DNA of 64,000 bases from Actinophytocola oryzae (GTDB lineage Bacteria > Actinomycetota > Actinomycetes > Mycobacteriales > Pseudonocardiaceae): NCBI RefSeq assembly GCF_004364325.1, contig NZ_SOCP01000020.1, positions 62,001 through 126,000 of the forward strand, written 5' to 3'. The first letter of the stretch is position 1. Every line of letters begins with the position of its first letter. The notes beneath the pieces are model-generated. The model was given only the letters and a program-made list of their open reading frames with translations, was not told the origin of the DNA and ran no database searches. The position numbers were made by a program, and so were the translations under genes. Shown piece after piece: positions 15,914 to 24,471 of this stretch.

Positions 15914-16621
15914 ATGACCTTCCCAGGCGGGGCACCGGGTGGATACCCGGGCCAAGGCCCGCAGCAACCGCCACCCTTCCCTGGCCCCGGCTACGGCGCG
16001 CCGCCGTCGAGCGGTGGGATGAAGCTCGGCGTGCCGGCCATCGCGAACCTCGCCACCGCCGTGCTGGGCCTGGTGAACTTCCTGATGGGCTTCGCCAACG
16101 TCTGGGACGGCGACATCGCCAGCCTCGGTGGTGGCTACTTCGCGTTCGGGGCCTCGACGCTGCCCGCCCTGTTCCTGATCGGTGGTCTGCTCGCGCTGCC
16201 CGCGATCCTGCCGGGCGACAAGAAGAAGCCGGGCATCGCCCCGGCGGCGTTCGCGGTCAGCTCGTGGCTGACGATCCTGTTCTTCACGTTCACGACCGAC
16301 CCGGACGTGGGCATCGGCTCGATCCTGCTCATCATCTTCGGTCTCCTGCAGACCGTCGCCGCCGTGGGCGGCTACCTGCTCGACGCGGGGATCGTCAAGA
16401 TGCCTGCGCGTAACCCGTACGGCCACCACCAGCCGCCGCTCCACGGTGGGGCTTTCCCGCCGTCCGGGCAGTTCCCGGCCGCCCAGCCGCCGCAGCAGCA
16501 GCAGCCGGGTCAGTTCGGTGCGCCTCCCGGGCAGCAGACGACGTTCGCGCCGCAGCAGGGCCAGTTCGGCCAGCCGCCGCAGCCGGGCACGCCGCCTGGT
16601 GGTTACCCACAGCAAGGCTGA
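15914..16621 (+). CDS. DUF5336 membrane protein (Rv0954-like)
   Basis: Protein of 235 aa resembling the mycobacterial 34-kDa antigen homologue Rv0954, which sits at the same place. Layout: Gly/Pro-rich N-terminus (1-35), four membrane helices (about 38-150), then a Pro/Gln-rich cytoplasmic tail with PQQQQPGQFG and GQFGQPPQPG repeats. Family function is not established; mycobacterial members are linked to growth and envelope. GGAGAG lies 7 nt before the ATG. A strong terminator follows. Confidence 0.85.
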   Translation: MTFPGGAPGGYPGQGPQQPPPFPGPGYGAPPSSGGMKLGVPAIANLATAVLGLVNFLMGFANVWDGDIASLGGGYFAFGASTLPALFLIGGLLALPAILPGDKKKPGIAPAAFAVSSWLTILFFTFTTDPDVGIGSILLIIFGLLQTVAAVGGYLLDAGIVKMPARNPYGHHQPPLHGGAFPPSGQFPAAQPPQQQQPGQFGAPPGQQTTFAPQQGQFGQPPQPGTPPGGYPQQG

Positions 16622-16639
16622 GCCGTAGTAATACTTCCA

Positions 16640-16674
16640 TGGGGTGGCACCGAATTCCGGTGCCACCCCATTTT
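16640..16674 (+). terminator. Intrinsic terminator after the DUF5336 gene
   Basis: Perfect 13-bp stem (16640-16652 with 16658-16670), 5-nt loop AATTC, then TTTT. The best intrinsic terminator in the window. Confidence 0.9.
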
Positions 16675-16754
16675 CGTCTGCCCATTCACCTGATCAGGTA
16701 ACTACGAGGCGTGGCGACGGGATATCCCGAAATCCACCTGCGACAGTGGCCGAC

Positions 16755-19106
16755 ATGGCCTCCCACCTGGAAGGATCCACCGAACCGGGCCGACCCGAAA
16801 AGGGCGTCGCCAAACCTGCGGAACCGATCGCGGACGCCCTGCAGGAGAACACCGCACCTCCCGAAGAGGATTCGACGGGGAAAGCCGCCCCGATCACCCC
16901 GGGTGACACCGCCGAGGTCGCCGCCCCGACAACCGTCCCCAACGACGACGAACCCCGGAGCCCGAACGGCACGCCTCGCACCTCCGGCGGCGGCCCGCAG
17001 GGAGGGCCGGCCGCGGGTGGTGGTCATGCTGGCGCGGGGAGCCTCGGTAGTGGGGGTTCGGGCTCCGGTGAGGCTGCTGGCTCGGCGGGGGTCTCTGGTG
17101 AGGGCCGGCGGACGCCGGCCTCGGATGGTGGTGGATCTGCTGGCCCGGGAAGTCCCGGTAATGGGAGCCCGAACTCCGGTGACCCCGCCGACCCGACTTG
17201 CGCCTCCGACTGCGGCCCGCATGGGAGGCGGTCTTCGGGTGATGGACTTGCCGGCTCGGAAAGCCTGGATAGTGGGGGTTCGGATTCCGGTGGTGAGGCT
17301 GCCAGCTCGACCGGGGTCTCTGGTGAAGGTCGGCATGGGACGGCGGGCACGGGTGGTGGTGGATCTGCTGGCCCGGGAAGCGCCGGTAGGGGTGTGCGTG
17401 GGAGTTCGGTCGGCGGTGGTGAGACTGCCGGCTCGATCGGGGTCTCCGGGGAGGGTCGGCATGGGACGCCGGGCTCAGGTGGTCGTGGATCGGCGGACTC
17501 GGGAAGCCTCGGCGGGGGTCTTCGTGCGAGTTCGGACGCCGGTGGTGGAACTGCCGGCTCGGCGGAGGTCTCTGGTGGAGGCCGGTCTGGGATGCCGGGT
17601 TCGAGTGGTGGTGGATCGGCGGGCTCGAAGAGCCCCGGTGAGGGGCTTCGTGGGAGTTCGGACTCCGGGGACGGCGGACCGGCCGGCGCGGCCACCGATT
17701 CCGGCGACGGTTTGCGCGGAACGCCGGACTCCGCGGGTGGCGAGCCCGCCAATCCGGGAAGCGCCTCCAGTGAGAGGCCCGACCCCGACGGCGGTGAACC
17801 CGCCAACCCGGCGAGCGCCGCCCATGAACTCCCGCCCGAAACCGCCAACCCCGCCGGAACTGAACCCACCCGCACCGGCCAGGAAGCCGACGCCGGTGGA
17901 GTCGAGGAAACTCTCCCCACAGAACAGGACACACCTCCGCTCGACCCCGTCCCGGCCATCGTCAGGTTTCGGGCGCTGGTTCTGCTTGCCGTCGGGCCGC
18001 TCGTCGGCGGCTACGTGCTCGTCGCGACCCTGCTGGCGCTCGTCACCGGCACCGCGGGCAACGCCCGCTTCACCACCTCGGGCGTCCTCACCGCCGCGCT
18101 TCCCGGCTGGCTCGCCGCCCACCAGGTGCCCGTCGAGATCCTCGGCCGCGAGCTGGGCGTCCTCCCCATCCTCCCGACCATCGGCGTCGTCCTCGTCACC
18201 GCCAAGATCGCCGCGCTGACCGCCGAGCGCCTCGACCTGCGCCGGCCACGGCAGGTCTCCGTCGTCATCGGTACGGTCGCCGTCGCGCACGCTGTCGCGG
18301 GACTGGTCGTCGCCCGCCTGACCGCGGACACCGTCGTCTCGGCAGGCACCCTCGACGCCCTCTACTACCCGGCCCTCGTCGCCGCGCTCGCCGCCACTCT
18401 CGGGGTCGCCAGGCGGGGCAGGCTGCGCGAGGCCGTCGCGGGTCGGGTCGACGCCGTCGCGTTCGACGGGCTTCGGGCCGGCGCGTTCGCCGTCGTCCTC
18501 CTTCTCGCCGCGGGTGGAGCCGTCCTCACCTTCGGCCTGGTCACCTCCGTCCCCGCCGCCAGGGACCTCTTCCCCGCGGGCGCGGGCAACGCGGTTGGCA
18601 TGCTGTTGCTCTGCCTCGGCTACCTGCCCAACGCGGTGGTCGCCGCCACCGGGTTCATCGCCGGTCCTGGCTTCTCGCTCGGCGCTGTCGCCGTCTCGCC
18701 GATCGAGTTCCACGGTGGCGCGACGCCCGGCGTGCCACTGCTCGCCGCACTGCCCGAGTACCAGGCGCTCTGGTGGCCTGCCCTGTTCGTGCTGCCACTG
18801 GCGGTCGGCATCGCCGTCGGTAGGCGTCTGCGGGACGTCGACGAGGACCCCGTCGCACGGCTGCGGGGCGTCGCCGTCGCGGGCGGCATCGTCGCGGTCT
18901 GTTTCGTCGTGTTTGCCGGTACCGCGGGTGGGCGGCTCGGCGCCGGGCCGTTCGACCCGGTCAGCATGCGTGCCGCGGCTCTCTCTGTCGCACTCGTCCT
19001 GTGGATCGCCGTGCCGGGCGCGATCGTCGCCTGGTTTGGTGGCCCACACCCCGCTGACGTTGGGTTGATCGAGTTCGAGCCGGAGGACGAGGCGGTCAGG
19101 GGTTAG
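16755..19106 (+). CDS. DUF6350/PerM-like membrane protein with Gly/Ser repeat extension
   Basis: The C-terminal 390 residues have about nine membrane helices, beginning VRFRALVLLAVGPLVGGYVLVATLL. They match the DUF6350 family, including PerM (Rv0955), which in mycobacteria supports cell division and lies between the Rv0954 gene and purN exactly as here. Unusually, about 390 residues of Gly/Ser/Pro-rich, disordered sequence precede it, built partly from a 42-residue unit (VSGEGRHGT..GSGG..). I chose ATG 16755; the frame opens at 16644 but that overlaps the terminator. The true start is uncertain, because such low-complexity frames can be chance extensions, but there is no stop anywhere in it. 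Confidence 0.75.
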   Translation: MASHLEGSTEPGRPEKGVAKPAEPIADALQENTAPPEEDSTGKAAPITPGDTAEVAAPTTVPNDDEPRSPNGTPRTSGGGPQGGPAAGGGHAGAGSLGSGGSGSGEAAGSAGVSGEGRRTPASDGGGSAGPGSPGNGSPNSGDPADPTCASDCGPHGRRSSGDGLAGSESLDSGGSDSGGEAASSTGVSGEGRHGTAGTGGGGSAGPGSAGRGVRGSSVGGGETAGSIGVSGEGRHGTPGSGGRGSADSGSLGGGLRASSDAGGGTAGSAEVSGGGRSGMPGSSGGGSAGSKSPGEGLRGSSDSGDGGPAGAATDSGDGLRGTPDSAGGEPANPGSASSERPDPDGGEPANPASAAHELPPETANPAGTEPTRTGQEADAGGVEETLPTEQDTPPLDPVPAIVRFRALVLLAVGPLVGGYVLVATLLALVTGTAGNARFTTSGVLTAALPGWLAAHQVPVEILGRELGVLPILPTIGVVLVTAKIAALTAERLDLRRPRQVSVVIGTVAVAHAVAGLVVARLTADTVVSAGTLDALYYPALVAALAATLGVARRGRLREAVAGRVDAVAFDGLRAGAFAVVLLLAAGGAVLTFGLVTSVPAARDLFPAGAGNAVGMLLLCLGYLPNAVVAATGFIAGPGFSLGAVAVSPIEFHGGATPGVPLLAALPEYQALWWPALFVLPLAVGIAVGRRLRDVDEDPVARLRGVAVAGGIVAVCFVVFAGTAGGRLGAGPFDPVSMRAAALSVALVLWIAVPGAIVAWFGGPHPADVGLIEFEPEDEAVRG
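17091..17693 (+). repeat. 126-bp coding repeat in the PerM-like gene
   Basis: The motif GTCTCTGG/GTCTCCGG + GAGG recurs at 17091, 17316, 17442 and 17568. The last two intervals are exactly 126 bp (42 codons), showing in-frame tandem duplication with later divergence. Confidence 0.75.
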
Positions 19107-19186
19107 ACGTACAAGCCCGGACGCCGGGAGCGCAACCGTGCCCACGAACGGAAAGCAGGGCCCACCCGAACGGGCCGGGCCACCGG

Positions 19187-19223
19187 TTGTCCGCGGTCAT
19201 CGCCGGTTGCCTAAGCTGCGGGT
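19187..19223 (+). promoter_or_regulatory. purN promoter
   Basis: TTGTCC (19187-19192), 19-bp spacer, TAAGCT (19212-19217). The predicted start of transcription is about 19224, leaving a 17-nt leader containing GAGGAG (19229-19234). Confidence 0.5.
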
Positions 19224-19240
19224 ATGCCGAGGAGCCCCCA

Positions 19241-19867
19241 CTGAGCGAGCCCATCACGGTGAGACCCGATCCCCCGGCCAGGGTGGTCGTCCTGGTCTCC
19301 GGTTCCGGCACCCTGCTGCAGGCCGTGCTCGACGCGGCCGACCTGCCCGCGCGGGTCGTCGCCGTCGGCGCGGACCGGGGCGGGATCGCGGGGCTGGACC
19401 GGGCCGCGCGGGCGAACGTGCCGAGATTCGTCGTGCGGTTGAAGGACCACCCCGACCGCGCCGCGTGGGACCGCGCGCTGACCAAGGCGGTCTCGGCGTA
19501 CGAGCCGGACCTGGTCGTGTCGGCCGGTTTCATGAAGATCCTCGGGCCGGAGTTCCTGGCGACGTTCGGCGGCCGGGTGATCAACACGCATCCCGCGCTG
19601 CTGCCTGCCTTCCCCGGCGCGCACGCCGTGGCCGACGCGCTCTCCTACGGCGTGCGGGTGACCGGCTGCACGGTCCATCTGGTCGACGCCGGTGTGGACA
19701 CCGGCCCGATCGTCGCGCAGGAGGCGGTGAGCGTCGTGCCCGGCGAGGACGTCGACGCGCTGCACGAGCGCATCAAGGTTGTCGAGCGTCGGCTCCTGGT
19801 CGACGTGATCGCATTGCTGACCCGGCAGGGGTACACGGTGCACGGACGAAAGGTGACCATCCCGTGA
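19241..19867 (+). CDS. purN: Phosphoribosylglycinamide formyltransferase
   Basis: PurN (GART) transfers formyl from 10-formyl-THF to GAR in purine synthesis. Seen: LVSGSGTLLQAVLD, the loop VGADRGGIAG, SAGFMKILGPEFL, the catalytic region INTHPALLPAFPGAHAV and the Asp in HLVDAGVDTGPIV. About 208 aa, normal size. The start is unusual. No ATG is in frame; CTG 19241 has GAGGAG exactly 6 nt upstream. GTG 19259 is the alternative, without a ribosome site, and TTG 19187 lies in the promoter. It overlaps purH by 4 bp (GTGA). Confidence 0.95.
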   Translation: MSEPITVRPDPPARVVVLVSGSGTLLQAVLDAADLPARVVAVGADRGGIAGLDRAARANVPRFVVRLKDHPDRAAWDRALTKAVSAYEPDLVVSAGFMKILGPEFLATFGGRVINTHPALLPAFPGAHAVADALSYGVRVTGCTVHLVDAGVDTGPIVAQEAVSVVPGEDVDALHERIKVVERRLLVDVIALLTRQGYTVHGRKVTIP

Positions 19868-21423
19868 CTGACGAGCGGCGCCCGGTTCGCCGGGCCCTCA
19901 TCGGCGTTTCGGACAAGGCCGGTCTGCTGGAGCTGGCCACGGGCCTGCACTCCGCAGGCGTGGAGATCGTGTCGACCGGTGGCACCGCACGTGCCATCGC
20001 CGACGCCGGTGTGCCGGTCACGCCGGTGGAGCAGGTCACGGGCTTCCCGGAGTCGCTGGACGGCCGGGTGAAGACGCTCCACCCGCACGTGCACGCCGGT
20101 CTGCTGGCGGACACACGCAAGCAGGCCCACGTCGACCAGCTGGAGTCGCTCGGCATCGAGCCGTTCGACCTTCTGGTGGTGAACCTGTACCCGTTCGCGC
20201 GGACCGTGGCGTCCGGCGCGTCGAAGGACGAGTGTGTCGAGCAGATCGACATCGGCGGGCCCGCGATGGTCCGCGCCGCGGCGAAGAACCACGCGAGCGT
20301 CGCGGTGGTCGTCGACCCGTCGCGCTACGACTGGGTGCTGGAGTCGGTGCGGGCGGGTGGTTTCACGTTGGCGGACCGCCAGGGCCTCGCCGCGGACGCG
20401 TACCGCCACACGGCGTCGTACGACATCGCGGTCGCGTCGTGGATGGGCTCGGTGCTGGCGCCAGGGGAGGATGCCTTCCCGTCGTGGGTCGGTGCGAGCT
20501 GGGAGCGGCGCAACACCCTGCGGTACGGGGAGAACCCGCACCAGAGTGCCGCGCTCTACGTGTCCACGCACGGGTCCGGTGGCCTGGCCACCGCGGAACA
20601 GCTGCACGGCAAGGAGATGTCGTACAACAACTACCTTGACGCGGACGCGGCGTGGCGTGCCGCGTACGACCACGAGTCGGCGTGCGTCGCGATCATCAAG
20701 CACAACAACCCCTGTGGCATCGCGGTGTCGTCCTCCGACGTGGCGGAGGCCCACCGCAAGGCCCACGCGTGTGACCCGGTGTCCGCGTACGGCGGCGTGA
20801 TCGCGGTGAACCGCGAGGTCTCCGTGGAGATGGCCGAGCAGGTGGCCGAGGTGTTCACCGAGGTGGTCGTGGCCCCCTCGTACGCCGACGGCGCGGTCGA
20901 CGTGTTGGCCCGCAAGAAGAACATCCGCATCCTGGTGGCGCCCGCGCCGCAGCGGGGTGGCGCGGAGTTCCGCGCGGTGTCCGGTGGCCTGCTGATGCAG
21001 CAGACCGACATCGTCGACGCCCCGGGCGACGACCCGGCGAAGTGGAGCCTCGCGACCGGGACCCCTGTCGACGACGACACGCTGGCGGACCTGGCCTTCG
21101 CGTGGCGGACCTGCCGAGCGGTGAAGTCGAACGCGATCGTGCTGGCCGCCGATGGCGCGACGGTCGGCGTCGGCATGGGCCAGGTGAACCGCGTGGACGC
21201 CGCCCGCCTGGCGGTCGCCCGCGCCGGTGACCGGGCCCGGGGCTCGGTGGCCGCGTCCGACGCGTTCTTCCCGTTCCCGGACGGCCCGGAACTCCTCATG
21301 GAGGCCGGTATCCGGGCGATAGTGCAACCAGGGGGCTCGGTGCGTGACGCGGAGGTAATCGCCGCCGCGGAGGCAGCGGGCGTTCCGGTCTACCTGACAG
21401 GAACCCGTCACTTCGCGCACTGA
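19864..21423 (+). CDS. purH: Bifunctional AICAR formyltransferase/IMP cyclohydrolase
   Basis: PurH (519 aa) performs the last two steps to IMP. The N-terminal MGS-like cyclohydrolase domain (1-200) shows STGGTARAIADAG and GRVKTLHPHVHAGLLA. The C-terminal AICAR transformylase shows LRYGENPHQSAAL, the catalytic Lys279-His280 pair in IIKHNNPCG, and ends FPDGPELLMEAGI...YLTGTRHFAH. GTG start overlaps the purN stop, so the pair is translationally coupled, as in mycobacteria. Confidence 0.98.
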   Translation: MTDERRPVRRALIGVSDKAGLLELATGLHSAGVEIVSTGGTARAIADAGVPVTPVEQVTGFPESLDGRVKTLHPHVHAGLLADTRKQAHVDQLESLGIEPFDLLVVNLYPFARTVASGASKDECVEQIDIGGPAMVRAAAKNHASVAVVVDPSRYDWVLESVRAGGFTLADRQGLAADAYRHTASYDIAVASWMGSVLAPGEDAFPSWVGASWERRNTLRYGENPHQSAALYVSTHGSGGLATAEQLHGKEMSYNNYLDADAAWRAAYDHESACVAIIKHNNPCGIAVSSSDVAEAHRKAHACDPVSAYGGVIAVNREVSVEMAEQVAEVFTEVVVAPSYADGAVDVLARKKNIRILVAPAPQRGGAEFRAVSGGLLMQQTDIVDAPGDDPAKWSLATGTPVDDDTLADLAFAWRTCRAVKSNAIVLAADGATVGVGMGQVNRVDAARLAVARAGDRARGSVAASDAFFPFPDGPELLMEAGIRAIVQPGGSVRDAEVIAAAEAAGVPVYLTGTRHFAH

Positions 21424-21436
21424 CCCCGGCCGGTCC

Positions 21437-21489
21437 GCACTGAAGGACGCCTTCCTGACGCTCAGCGTCAGGAAGGCGTCCTTCAGTGC
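21437..21489. terminator. 26-bp-arm perfect palindrome after purH (bidirectional terminator)
   Basis: Two perfectly complementary 26-nt arms (21437-21462, 21464-21489) around one base. It begins 13 nt after the purH stop. Such ACTGAAGGACGCC-type hairpins act as strong terminators; there is no U tract. Confidence 0.8.
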
Positions 21490-21741
21490 ATTCGGCGACG
21501 CGTGCGGTCGTGATCGTTATAAGCGCGAGCGGGCCGACTGGGCCCAATGGTCTAGCTGCAGGCACCCTTCCGAAGGGCCGGACTGAGTTCCGGATCTCCG
21601 CGCTGACCGTATGGTGCAATGCGCCAACGCCGTTTCACTCATCCGCATAGCCCGAACGGCGTAGTGTCGGCAAAATTTACGCATCATCCGACAGTTCCGT
21701 GGGACGGCATTGTCACGAGAGGCAGAAAACCTCGATCAATC

Positions 21742-21770
21742 TTGCTGGCCGACACGGGGCTCGTTAGCGT
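21742..21770 (+). promoter_or_regulatory. mce operon promoter
   Basis: TTGCTG (21742-21747), 17-bp spacer, TAGCGT (21765-21770), about 40 nt before the ribosome site GGAGG of the first mce gene. Confidence 0.65.
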
Positions 21771-21816
21771 ACTCGCCAGTAGTTAAGCAGGGCCTCGACA
21801 CCAACGGAGGTGCGCA

Positions 21817-22833
21817 TTGGGGGTCGAGGTTGTCGTCGAGAATCTCTCGAAGTCGTTCGGCCGGCAGCGGATCTGGCACGACGTGACGCTCACCCTGCCC
21901 GAGGGGGAGGTCAGTGTCATGCTCGGCCCTTCCGGCACCGGGAAATCCGTTTTCCTGAAATGTCTGATTGGCCTGTTGAAGCCCAACACCGGCCGCATCC
22001 TGATCAACGGCATCGACCTGGTGCGTTGTTCTGAACATCAGCTCTACGAAACCCGAAAACTGTTCGGCGTGCTCTTCCAGGACGGCGCGCTCTTCGGGTC
22101 GATGAACCTCTACGACAACATCGCGTTCCCGCTGCGTGAGCACACGAAGAAAAGCGAACGCGAGATCAGGGACATCGTGCTCGGCAAGATGGAGATGGTC
22201 GGCCTCACGGGCGCCGAGACCAAGCTGCCCGGCGAGATCTCCGGCGGCATGCGCAAGCGTGCCGGCCTCGCCCGCGCGCTGGTCCTCGACCCGCAGATCA
22301 TCCTCGTCGACGAGCCGGACTCCGGACTCGACCCGGTCCGCACGTCCTACATCTCGCAGCTCCTCATCGACCTCAACGCGCAGGTCGACGCCACGATCCT
22401 GATCGTCTCGCACAACATCAACCTCGCGCGGACCGTGCCGGACAACATCGGCATGCTGTTCCGCCGCGAGCTGGTGATGTTCGGCCCGCGCGAGGTGCTC
22501 CTGACCAGCGAGGAACCGGCCGTCAAGCAGTTCCTCAACGGCTCGCGCATCGGGCCCATCGGCATGTCGGAAGAAAAAGACGACGCCACGATGGCCATGG
22601 AGCAGGCACACGCCGAGGCCGGCCACCACGACGGCTCGACCGAGGACGTGCGCGGCGTCGTCCCGCAGCTCCAGCCCACCCCCGGCCTGCCCTACCGCGA
22701 CGCGGTCCGCCGACGCAAGGACCGCGTCATGCGCATCATCCACACGCTGCCACCCGGCGCCCGCACTGGCATCCTGTCCAGTCTGGACGATGAGGACCGG
22801 GCGCGATACCAACTCGGGACACCGCTGAGATGA
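21817..22833 (+). CDS. mceG: Mce lipid importer ATPase (MceG/Mkl, MlaF-like)
   Basis: ABC ATPase (338 aa) that powers the Mce lipid/sterol importer from the cytoplasm. Walker A GPSGTGKS (37-44), signature ISGGMRKR near 141, Walker B IILVDEPDSGLDP near 162, and VSHN near 200. The last 90 residues are the extension typical of MceG, ending RYQLGTPLR. TTG start with GGAGG 6 nt upstream. In mycobacteria the ATPase is encoded far from mce operons; here it is the first gene, overlapping yrbEA by 4 bp. Confidence 0.95.
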   Translation: MGVEVVVENLSKSFGRQRIWHDVTLTLPEGEVSVMLGPSGTGKSVFLKCLIGLLKPNTGRILINGIDLVRCSEHQLYETRKLFGVLFQDGALFGSMNLYDNIAFPLREHTKKSEREIRDIVLGKMEMVGLTGAETKLPGEISGGMRKRAGLARALVLDPQIILVDEPDSGLDPVRTSYISQLLIDLNAQVDATILIVSHNINLARTVPDNIGMLFRRELVMFGPREVLLTSEEPAVKQFLNGSRIGPIGMSEEKDDATMAMEQAHAEAGHHDGSTEDVRGVVPQLQPTPGLPYRDAVRRRKDRVMRIIHTLPPGARTGILSSLDDEDRARYQLGTPLR

Positions 22834-23615
22834 CGATGAGGCAAGGCTTTCCCGGCGCTGCGGCGATGCGGCAGACCGGCAGGCTCTACGCGCTCGGCCT
22901 GGACGTCATCCGCTGCACCTTCAAGCGGCCGTTCCAGTTCCGCGAGTTCGTCGGCCAGTTCTGGTTCATCGCCAGCGTCTCCCTGCTGCCGGCGGCACTC
23001 GTGTCGATCCCGTTCGGCGCGGTCATCGCACTGCACCTCGGCTCGCTCACCCAGCAGATCGGCGCGCAGTCGTTCACCGGCGCCGCCAGCGTCCTCGCGA
23101 TCATCCAGCAGGCCAGCCCGGTCGTGACCGCACTGCTCATCGCCGGTGCCGGCGGTTCGGCCATGTGTGCCGACCTCGGCGCCCGCACCATCCGCGAGGA
23201 GATCGACGCGATGGAGGTGCTGGGCGTCAACCCCGTGCAGCGCCTCATCGTCCCGCGCGTGCTCGCCGCGATGGGGGTCGCCGCGTTCCTCAACGGGCTC
23301 GTCAGCGTCGTCGGCGTGCTCGGCGGCTACTTCTTCAACGTCGTCATGCAGGGCGGCACGCCGGGTGCCTACCTCGCGAGCTTCTCCGCGCTGGCGCAGC
23401 TACCCGACCTGTGGATCTCCGAGATCAAGGCCGTGATCTTCGGCTTCGTCGCCGGAGTCGTGGCCTCCTACCGCGGCCTCAACCCAGGGCGCGGGCCGAA
23501 GGGCGTCGGTGACGCGGTCAACCAGTCCGTGGTGATCACGTTCCTGCTGCTGTTCCTGCTGAACCTGATCCTCACCACGCTGTACCTGCAGCTCGTGCCG
23601 CCGAAGGGAGCGTGA
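22830..23615 (+). CDS. yrbEA: YrbE-type ABC permease, subunit A
   Basis: Integral membrane permease (261 aa) of the MlaE/YrbE family, half of the Mce transporter channel. Seen: FREFVGQFWFIASVSLLPAALVSIPFG, the cytoplasmic coupling helix region REEIDAMEVLGVNPVQRLIVPRVLA, and five to six membrane helices ending LNLILTTLYLQLVPP. Overlaps mceG by ATGA and is followed one base later by yrbEB. Confidence 0.95.
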   Translation: MTMRQGFPGAAAMRQTGRLYALGLDVIRCTFKRPFQFREFVGQFWFIASVSLLPAALVSIPFGAVIALHLGSLTQQIGAQSFTGAASVLAIIQQASPVVTALLIAGAGGSAMCADLGARTIREEIDAMEVLGVNPVQRLIVPRVLAAMGVAAFLNGLVSVVGVLGGYFFNVVMQGGTPGAYLASFSALAQLPDLWISEIKAVIFGFVAGVVASYRGLNPGRGPKGVGDAVNQSVVITFLLLFLLNLILTTLYLQLVPPKGA

Positions 23616-23616
23616 C

Positions 23617-24471
23617 GTGGCGCTCCTGGAGAAACCCAGGGCCGAGAACCGGTTCCTGACGGCGGTCGACCGGCGGTTCACGTTCCTCGACGTGCTCGGT
23701 GACCAGATCTTCTTCTTCCTCAAGGCGATCGCGTGGATCCCGCGTGCGATCCGCCGCTACGGCAGGGAGATCGTGCGCCTGATGGCCGAGGTCAGCTTCG
23801 GCTCCGGCGCGCTCGCGGTCATCGGCGGCACCATCGGCGTGATGGTCGGCATGACCGCCTTCACCGGGGTCGTCGTCGGCCTGCAGGGATACTCGGCCCT
23901 CAACCAGGTCGGCACGTCCGCCCTCGCCGGCTTCATCTCCGCCTACTTCAACACCCGCGAGATCGCGCCACTGGTGGCGGGCATCGCCCTCTCCGCGACC
24001 GTCGGCTGCGGGTTCACCGCACAGCTCGGTGCCATGCGGATCTCCGAGGAGATCGACGCGCTCGAGGTCATGGGCGTGCCGAGCATCCCCTACCTCGTCA
24101 CCACGCGGATCATCGCGGGCTTCATCGCGATCATCCCGCTCTACGCGATCGGCCTGCTCACCTCCTACATCGCGTCGAGGCAGATCACCATCTGGTTCTT
24201 CGGCCAGTCCGCGGGCACCTACGACCACTACTTCCACCTCTTCCTACCGCCGATCGACGTGCTCTACTCGTTCGGCAAGGTGCTGGTGTTCAGCGTGGTC
24301 GTCGTGCTCGCCCACTGCTACTACGGCTTCCGTGCGACCGGCGGCCCCGCCGGTGTCGGCGTCGCGGTCGGCCGCTCGGTGCGCACGTCCCTGGTCGCCG
24401 TCAACGTGATCGACCTGTTCCTGAGCCTCGCACTGTGGGGCGCCACCACGACGGTGCAGGTGGCGGGATGA
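23617..24471 (+). CDS. yrbEB: YrbE-type ABC permease, subunit B
   Basis: Second MlaE-like permease (284 aa). The coupling motif ISEEIDALEVMGVPSIPYLVTTRIIAG matches that of subunit A. Membrane helices are at about 65-95, 120-150, 165-185 and 220-280. Forms a heterodimer with subunit A, energised by MceG. GTG start; overlaps mceA by ATGA. Confidence 0.95.
   Translation: MALLEKPRAENRFLTAVDRRFTFLDVLGDQIFFFLKAIAWIPRAIRRYGREIVRLMAEVSFGSGALAVIGGTIGVMVGMTAFTGVVVGLQGYSALNQVGTSALAGFISAYFNTREIAPLVAGIALSATVGCGFTAQLGAMRISEEIDALEVMGVPSIPYLVTTRIIAGFIAIIPLYAIGLLTSYIASRQITIWFFGQSAGTYDHYFHLFLPPIDVLYSFGKVLVFSVVVVLAHCYYGFRATGGPAGVGVAVGRSVRTSLVAVNVIDLFLSLALWGATTTVQVAG

Larger units (their letters stand above)
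21424..21816. other. Intergenic region: terminator, then mce promoter region
   Basis: This 393-bp gap holds the 53-bp palindrome at 21437-21489, an 8-bp inverted repeat ACGCCGTT/AACGGCGT (21627-21634 and 21655-21662) that could be an operator, and a promoter at 21742-21770. No ORF with a ribosome site was seen. Confidence 0.7.

Noticed and set aside
16711..18219. Open frame overlapping the PerM-like gene, with a -10-like TAACTA upstream
   Set aside because: Arg/Pro/Val-rich shadow; the Gly/Ser frame continues into the recognisable membrane domain.
21500..21720. tRNA or small RNA between purH and mce
   Set aside because: No cloverleaf or GTTCGAATC T-loop could be built from the sequence.
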